Shown: positions 59,831 through 64,000 of the stretch, piece after piece
How the letters are laid out: the number at the start of each line of letters is the position of its first letter
Numbering within the stretch: the stretch's first letter is position 1
Source: Actinomadura rayongensis
Lineage (GTDB): Bacteria > Actinomycetota > Actinomycetes > Streptosporangiales > Streptosporangiaceae
Assembly (NCBI RefSeq): GCF_009831215.1
Contig: NZ_WUTW01000005.1
Span: forward strand, 186,001-250,000
Reading direction: 5' to 3'
DNA: 64,000 nucleotides
The notes under the pieces: model-generated
Databases searched by the model: none
The model's input: only the letters and a program-made list of their open reading frames with translations
What the model was told of the DNA's origin: nothing
Position numbers and translations under genes: made by a program

Positions 59831-61297
59831 TCACGGCCGGGACGGCTCCAGCAGGTACTTGCCGCGCGCGCTCTCCTCGACGGGGATCGGGTACTCGCCG
59901 TCGAAGCAGGCGCGGCACAGCCGGTCCTTCGGGATGCGGGACGCCGCGATCAGCTCGTCCAGCGCGATGAACCCGAGGCTGTCGGCGTTGATCGAGTCGC
60001 GGATGCCCTCGACGTCGAGGCGTCCGGCGATCAGCTCCTGGCGCGTCGCGAAGTCGATGCCGTAGAAGCACGGCCACGACACCGGCGGACTGGAGATCCG
60101 GACGTGGACCTCCGTCGCGCCCGCCTCGCGCAGCAGCGCCACGACCTGCCGCTGGGTGTTGCCCCGGACGATCGAGTCGTCCACGACGACCAGCCGCTTT
60201 CCCTCGATCGCCTCGCGGAGCGGGTTCAGCTTCAGCCGGATGCCGAGCTGGCGGATCGTCTGCGACGGCTGGATGAACGTCCGGCCGACGTAGGAGTTCT
60301 TCACCAGGCCCTGCCCGTACGGGATCCCGGACGCCTCGGCGTAGCCGATCGCGGCGGGCGTGCCCGACTCGGGCGTCGGGATGACGAGGTCCGCCTCGAC
60401 GGGGTGCTCCAGCGCGAGCCGGCGGCCGACCTCGACGCGGGTGGCCTGCACGCTGCGGCCCGCGATGGTCGTGTCGGGACGCGCCAGGTACACGTACTCG
60501 AACAGGCAGCCCTTCGGCCGAGGCTCGGCGAACCGCTCCGAGCGGACGTCCCCGACACCGGGGCCGTCGATCGCGATCAGCTCGCCGGGCTCGATCTCCC
60601 GGACGAACCGGGCGCCGACGATGTCCAGCGCGGCCGTCTCCGACGCCACGACCCAGCCCCGGTCCTCCCAGCGGCCGAGGACGAGCGGGCGCACGCCCTC
60701 GGGGTCGCGGGCGGCGTAGAGCGTGGTCTCGTTCATGAAGACCAGCGAGAACGCGCCGCGCGTGACCGGCAGGATCTCCCGCGCGGCGGCCATCGGGTCG
60801 CCGTCGCGGGTGGCGAGCAGCGCCGACAGGACGTCGGTGTCGGACGTGGCCGTCCGCTCCCCCGCGCCGAGCCGCGCCGCCAGCTCCGGCGTGTTGATCA
60901 GGTTGCCGTTGTGGGCGAGGGCCAGCCCGCCGCCGTCGCCGGTGGAGCGGAACGTCGGCTGCGCGTTCTCCCAGGTCGACGCGCCGGTCGTGGAGTAGCG
61001 GCAGTGCCCCACGGCCAGGTGGCCGCGCAGCGTGCTCAGGACCGACTCGTCGAAGACCTGGGCGACCAGGCCCATGTCCTTGTAGACGACGATGCGGGAG
61101 CCGTCGCTGACGGAGATGCCCGCCGACTCCTGGCCGCGGTGCTGGAGCGCGTAGAGGCCGTAGTAGGCGAGCTTCCCGACCTCCGCCCGGCTCGCCTGTT
61201 CCGGGGGGACCCAAACACCGAACACCCCGCAGGCGTCCTGGGGGGCACGGTCGGTGGGATCGAGGTCGTGGCTCAGTCGTCCATAGCGGAGAGGCAC
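59831..61297 (-). CDS. purF: amidophosphoribosyltransferase
   Basis: 488 residues from GTG at 61297. First committed step of purine synthesis: PRPP and glutamine to phosphoribosylamine. A 22-residue propeptide precedes Cys23 in QDACGVFG, the N-terminal nucleophile after self-processing. Glutaminase-domain motifs: GLYALQHRGQESAGI and HCRYSTTG. The PRPP loop is VVVDDSIVRGNT. C-terminal Cys residues (PCFYG, LCRACFDGEYP) fit the Fe-S cluster form. No ribosome-binding site precedes the GTG. Confidence 0.95.
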   Translation of the reverse strand: MPLRYGRLSHDLDPTDRAPQDACGVFGVWVPPEQASRAEVGKLAYYGLYALQHRGQESAGISVSDGSRIVVYKDMGLVAQVFDESVLSTLRGHLAVGHCRYSTTGASTWENAQPTFRSTGDGGGLALAHNGNLINTPELAARLGAGERTATSDTDVLSALLATRDGDPMAAAREILPVTRGAFSLVFMNETTLYAARDPEGVRPLVLGRWEDRGWVVASETAALDIVGARFVREIEPGELIAIDGPGVGDVRSERFAEPRPKGCLFEYVYLARPDTTIAGRSVQATRVEVGRRLALEHPVEADLVIPTPESGTPAAIGYAEASGIPYGQGLVKNSYVGRTFIQPSQTIRQLGIRLKLNPLREAIEGKRLVVVDDSIVRGNTQRQVVALLREAGATEVHVRISSPPVSWPCFYGIDFATRQELIAGRLDVEGIRDSINADSLGFIALDELIAASRIPKDRLCRACFDGEYPIPVEESARGKYLLEPSRP

Positions 61298-61616
61298 GTC
61301 CGTCAGTGTAGATGGCGGCCCTCGTTGGTCCGCTCGGCATGGTTCCTGACCGGACTTTTACCTGGGAATTTATCGGCGCGGACCCGACACCCCCCGTCCC
61401 GCCACCGCCGCGCCCGCTCGGCGGTCGCCGGAGAGCCCGGACAAGACGTGTCAGGACGGCCCGGACGAGCCGTCGGGCACCGGCCCGGCGCATGATTCCG
61501 ACAGTTGAGACAAACATCACATCCCCCGTTCCGGCCCGCCCCCGGGGCCGTGTCTCCACCCTGACGGCGCGGGGATGCCGGAGGAAAGCCCGGTCCGAAA
61601 CTGTGGATAACCCGGC
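61298..61616 (-). promoter_or_regulatory. purF upstream region with a possible leaderless promoter
   Basis: 319 bases between purF and the sterol-carrier-like gene. On the reverse strand TACACT (61310-61305) resembles a -10 box only 7 bases before the purF GTG, which would give a leaderless or almost leaderless mRNA and explain the missing ribosome-binding site. No good -35 is seen. No riboswitch-like structure is recognised. Confidence 0.3.
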
Positions 61617-62111
61617 TCAGCCGTCGGCCGACGCCCGCCCGGACGGGGCATCCGCCGCATTCGGGACATCCGGCGCGACCAGCGGAAGGTAGGGCGCCAG
61701 ATCCGCGCGCGAGCCGCTCGCCGTCACCGCGTGCGCGGCCGTCGCGTCCGCCCACGCCACGGCACCGGTCGCGAGTGAAATCCACGTTTCGGCCGACATC
61801 TCCACCACGTTCGGCGGGGTTCCACGGGTATGGTGCGGGCCGTCGACGCACTGCACGGCCGCGTGCGGCGGCACCCGGACCTCGACGGACCGTCCCGGCG
61901 CCCGTTCGGCCAGCGCGCCGAGCAGGAACCGGACGGCCCCGGTCAAAACCGGACGGGACGGCTCCACCCCGGCGGCACGGGCGGCCAGCACCGTGTCCAG
62001 CGCGGCCCGGCGCAGCGCGGTCGTATCGTCCGGGCGGCCCGCGTAGGGGGGCAGCCCGAGCGCGGTGCGCTGCTCGTCCAGCGCGGCCGGGGTGAGCGGT
62101 CGTCGAGGCAT
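61617..62111 (-). CDS. sterol-carrier-domain family protein
   Basis: 164 residues from ATG at 62111. Starts PRRPLTPAALDEQR; the middle has VRFLLGALAERAPGRSVEVRVPPHAAVQC, and the C-terminal half has VVEMSAETWISLATGAVAWADA, which fits an SCP2-like lipid-binding fold. Genes for such proteins sit beside purF in Streptomyces as I recall. Ligand unknown. Confidence 0.75.
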   Translation of the reverse strand: MPRRPLTPAALDEQRTALGLPPYAGRPDDTTALRRAALDTVLAARAAGVEPSRPVLTGAVRFLLGALAERAPGRSVEVRVPPHAAVQCVDGPHHTRGTPPNVVEMSAETWISLATGAVAWADATAAHAVTASGSRADLAPYLPLVAPDVPNAADAPSGRASADG

Positions 62112-62173
62112 CGCCTCGACCGTACCCCGCCCGGTCCGGGGACTCCGCTCCCGCAGACACACGGAGGTTTCAG

Positions 62174-63661
62174 ATGCCCGAGGCGCTGCCCCTGCAGCCC
62201 GGCGATCCCCGCCGGCTCGGCGAGCACGAGATCACGGGCAGGATCGGCGTCGGCGAGCACGGCGCGGTCTTCCTCGGCCGGTCCGCCGACGGCAGACCCG
62301 TCGCGGTCAAGCTCCTGCACCTCGGCCTGAGCGGCCGGCCGCTGGCGGACGCCCGGTTCACGGCGGCGTTCGCGGCGGCGCGGCGGGTGGCGGGCTTCTG
62401 CTCGGCGTCGGTCCTGGACGCGGGCACGCAGGACGACCGCGCGTTCGTCGTCACCGAGTTCGTGGACGGCCCGTCCCTCGCCGCGCTCGTCGCCGCCGAG
62501 GGCCCGCGCGGCGACACCGTCCTGGAGCGGCTGGCGGTCGGCATGGCGGTCGCACTGGCCGCCATCCACCGCGCTGGATCGGTGCACGGCGATCTACGGC
62601 CCGCCAACGTCCTGCTCGGCCCGGACGGCCCCCGCGTCACGGACATCGCCGTCCGCTCCGCACTGGAGGCGCTCGGTACGCCGCCGTCCACGACCGGAGA
62701 GGCGCCGTATTACCAAGCCCCCGAGCAGTTCGAGGGCGGCCCGGCGGGCGCGCCCGCCGACATCTTCGCGTGGGGGGCGACGCTGCTGTTCGCGGCGACG
62801 GGCGTCCGTCCGTTCTCCGACATGGCGCCGGACGAGGACCCGGATCTGGCGCCGCTGCCGGAGTCGCTGCGCGGCCTCGTCGGGACGGCCCTCGCCAGGG
62901 ACCCGGCCGACCGTCCGACCGCGCAGCGGATCCTGGACCGGCTGCTCGTCGAGGACGCGGCGCTCGCCGACCGCCTGCCCGCGTCGATGGTGGCCGAGGG
63001 ACGGGCGCTGGCGCAGGGCGTCCGCGCGCCGCAGCCCGCGCCCGGGCCCGGGCCGGACGAGCAGGCCACGACCCTCTTCAGCGCGCCGACGCCCGACACC
63101 GAGGGCACCGCGCTCATCCCCGGCCTCGCCGACCCCGGCACCGCCGTCCTCCCGCCGGTGCCCCCCGCCCCGAAGGCCCGGCGCGGCGGCCACGTGCTCG
63201 GCCTCGCGCTGTCGGTGACGATCGGCGTGCTGGCCGGCGTCGCGATCATCACGCTGGTGCTGTGGCCGCGGCTCGGCGGCGGCGACGGCGGTTCCGGCGG
63301 CGACCCGGCGAACGTGGCGGACGGACGTCCCGTCGCCGCGATCCCCGGCACGTTCGCGGGCACGTGGAAGGGCACGGCCGTGAACCAGAACAGCGGTGTG
63401 TCGTTCCCCGTCGAGGTGACGTTCCAGGAGGGCGGTAAGACCGCGCACGCGGTGTACCCGAAGGAGCGTTGCAACGGGACCCTGTCCCTGACGCGCGGTA
63501 CCGGAAGCAGCCTGGAGATGGCATTGCGGATCGGTAAGCCGTGCACGCCCGGCCACATTCAGGTGACGCGGCAGCCGGACGGCACGCTCCAGTACGCCTG
63601 GAGCCGGAGCGAGAACGGCCGTCCGGTCGGCTATCAGGGACGACTCACGCGCATCGGATAG
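62174..63661 (+). CDS. membrane protein with degenerate Ser/Thr kinase domain
   Basis: 495 residues from ATG at 62174 (GGAGG upstream). Kinase-like domain about 18-260: Gly loop RIGVGEHGAVFLG, VAVKLL (Lys45), catalytic loop HGDLRPANVLL (Asp140, Asn145) and TDIA where DFG is expected (Asp157), then QAPEQF and DIFAWGATLLF. A Pro-rich linker (about 282-335), one membrane helix (about 341-364) and an outer C-terminal beta domain of about 120 residues (GTFAGTWKGTAVNQ, RCNGTLSL) follow. The altered DFG makes catalysis doubtful; it may be a sensor pseudokinase. Confidence 0.85.
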   Translation: MPEALPLQPGDPRRLGEHEITGRIGVGEHGAVFLGRSADGRPVAVKLLHLGLSGRPLADARFTAAFAAARRVAGFCSASVLDAGTQDDRAFVVTEFVDGPSLAALVAAEGPRGDTVLERLAVGMAVALAAIHRAGSVHGDLRPANVLLGPDGPRVTDIAVRSALEALGTPPSTTGEAPYYQAPEQFEGGPAGAPADIFAWGATLLFAATGVRPFSDMAPDEDPDLAPLPESLRGLVGTALARDPADRPTAQRILDRLLVEDAALADRLPASMVAEGRALAQGVRAPQPAPGPGPDEQATTLFSAPTPDTEGTALIPGLADPGTAVLPPVPPAPKARRGGHVLGLALSVTIGVLAGVAIITLVLWPRLGGGDGGSGGDPANVADGRPVAAIPGTFAGTWKGTAVNQNSGVSFPVEVTFQEGGKTAHAVYPKERCNGTLSLTRGTGSSLEMALRIGKPCTPGHIQVTRQPDGTLQYAWSRSENGRPVGYQGRLTRIG

Positions 63662-63772
63662 CCACAATGGGTGATAAATCCGTCTAATTAGCGCCGGGTC
63701 CATTAGGGTGCATTCGGTCGAAGCCCCGCACAGGCAGCGGACCCCCCGTCCGCACAGATTGAAGGAGGCCCC

Positions 63773-64000
63773 TTGCGGCCCACCCCCCGAAGGCTGCTGG
63801 TCGTCGGCTCGATCGCCGCGTGCGCGTCCGCCGCGGTGGCCGTGCCCGTGCTCGCCGCGGGCCAGGACGACCTCGTCGCCGTGACGGCGGCACAGGGCAC
63901 GCCCGTCCCCGGGCGGTACATCGTCACCCTGCGCGACGGCGCCTCGTCCAGCACGACGGCCGGGCGCGTCAACGCGGCCGGGACCAAGCGCCTCAGCGTC
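63773..64000 (+). CDS. start of an exported S8-type protease (3' truncated)
   Basis: TTG start at 63773 with GAAGGAGG upstream. Signal peptide (RRLLVVGSIAACASAAVAV, then PVLAAG) and then PGRYIVTLRDGASS, the opening strand of the inhibitor I9 propeptide that precedes subtilisin domains. The catalytic part lies beyond the window. A third subtilase-like gene in one window is notable, although this one is of the ordinary I9 type. Confidence 0.65.
   Translation, partial: MRPTPRRLLVVGSIAACASAAVAVPVLAAGQDDLVAVTAAQGTPVPGRYIVTLRDGASSSTTAGRVNAAGTKRLSV

Noticed and set aside
1-64000. tRNA genes, insertion sequences, prophage or integrative element boundaries
   Set aside because: No cloverleaf, transposase, integrase or attachment-site pair was recognised. 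The surface region shows duplication but no mobility genes.

Overview
The window is a high-GC actinobacterial chromosome segment. Third codon positions are strongly G/C, GTG and TTG starts are common, and there are many TetR, PucR and LacI regulators. The BldC protein matches my memory of the Streptomyces one almost residue for residue, and the order bldC - hypothetical - vdh - DUF3073 - purM - purF follows Streptomyces. Fewer Streptomyces-like features elsewhere suggest a Streptosporangiales genus such as Actinomadura; that is inference. I see no transposase, integrase, tRNA, rRNA or CRISPR array. All family names are recalled from the protein sequences and were not searched.

Layout. 1-8.1 kb: a partial haloalkane dehalogenase, an esterase, a three-gene reverse operon (isocitrate-lyase-superfamily enzyme, BASS transporter, small exported protein), a membrane protein, uppP, and a DMT-type membrane protein. 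8.5-15.6 kb: an RsbW-like ATPase, an acyl-CoA ligase divergent from a TetR gene, two tandem PucR-type regulators and an AurF-like diiron oxygenase; a third PucR gene is at 19.4 kb. 15.7-48.8 kb is an accessory cell-surface region. It holds two paralogous lipoproteins, five secreted proteins of one family (an N-terminal module I recall as DUF6801, optional fibronectin III repeats and a shared C-terminal beta module), a free RCC1 propeller, and two giant proteins combining a subtilase with RCC1 repeats. Housekeeping genes (TetR, pyrD, a Ca2+/cation antiporter, a lipase) sit inside it. 48.9-64 kb is mostly conserved chromosome: methyltransferase, amidase, LacI, TetR, bldC, vdh, DUF3073, purM, purF, a sterol-carrier-like protein, a kinase-like membrane protein, and the start of a third subtilase-type protein.

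The most unusual content is at 37.4-48.8 kb. Two paralogous exported proteins of 1231 and 1248 residues each carry a subtilisin (S8) domain whose Asp segment is separated from its His and Ser segments by seven RCC1 repeats, and each ends in seven more. Between them lies a tightly packed operon: a patatin-like phospholipase, a membrane protein kinase with a multi-pass C-terminus, and a 79-residue protein that looks like the wing of a MerR/BldC-type DNA-binding domain. The co-location suggests a surface proteolysis and signalling module, but that is inference from context.

Regulation visible in the sequence includes a perfect 13-5-13 inverted repeat just upstream of the first PucR gene, inverted repeats upstream of the lyase operon and between the ligase and TetR genes, and many strong intrinsic-terminator hairpins. 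Several terminators in the surface region share a GCCTCCCGG stem. The 57.4-58.8 kb stretch carries three separate tandem-repeat tracts around a SanA-like gene.
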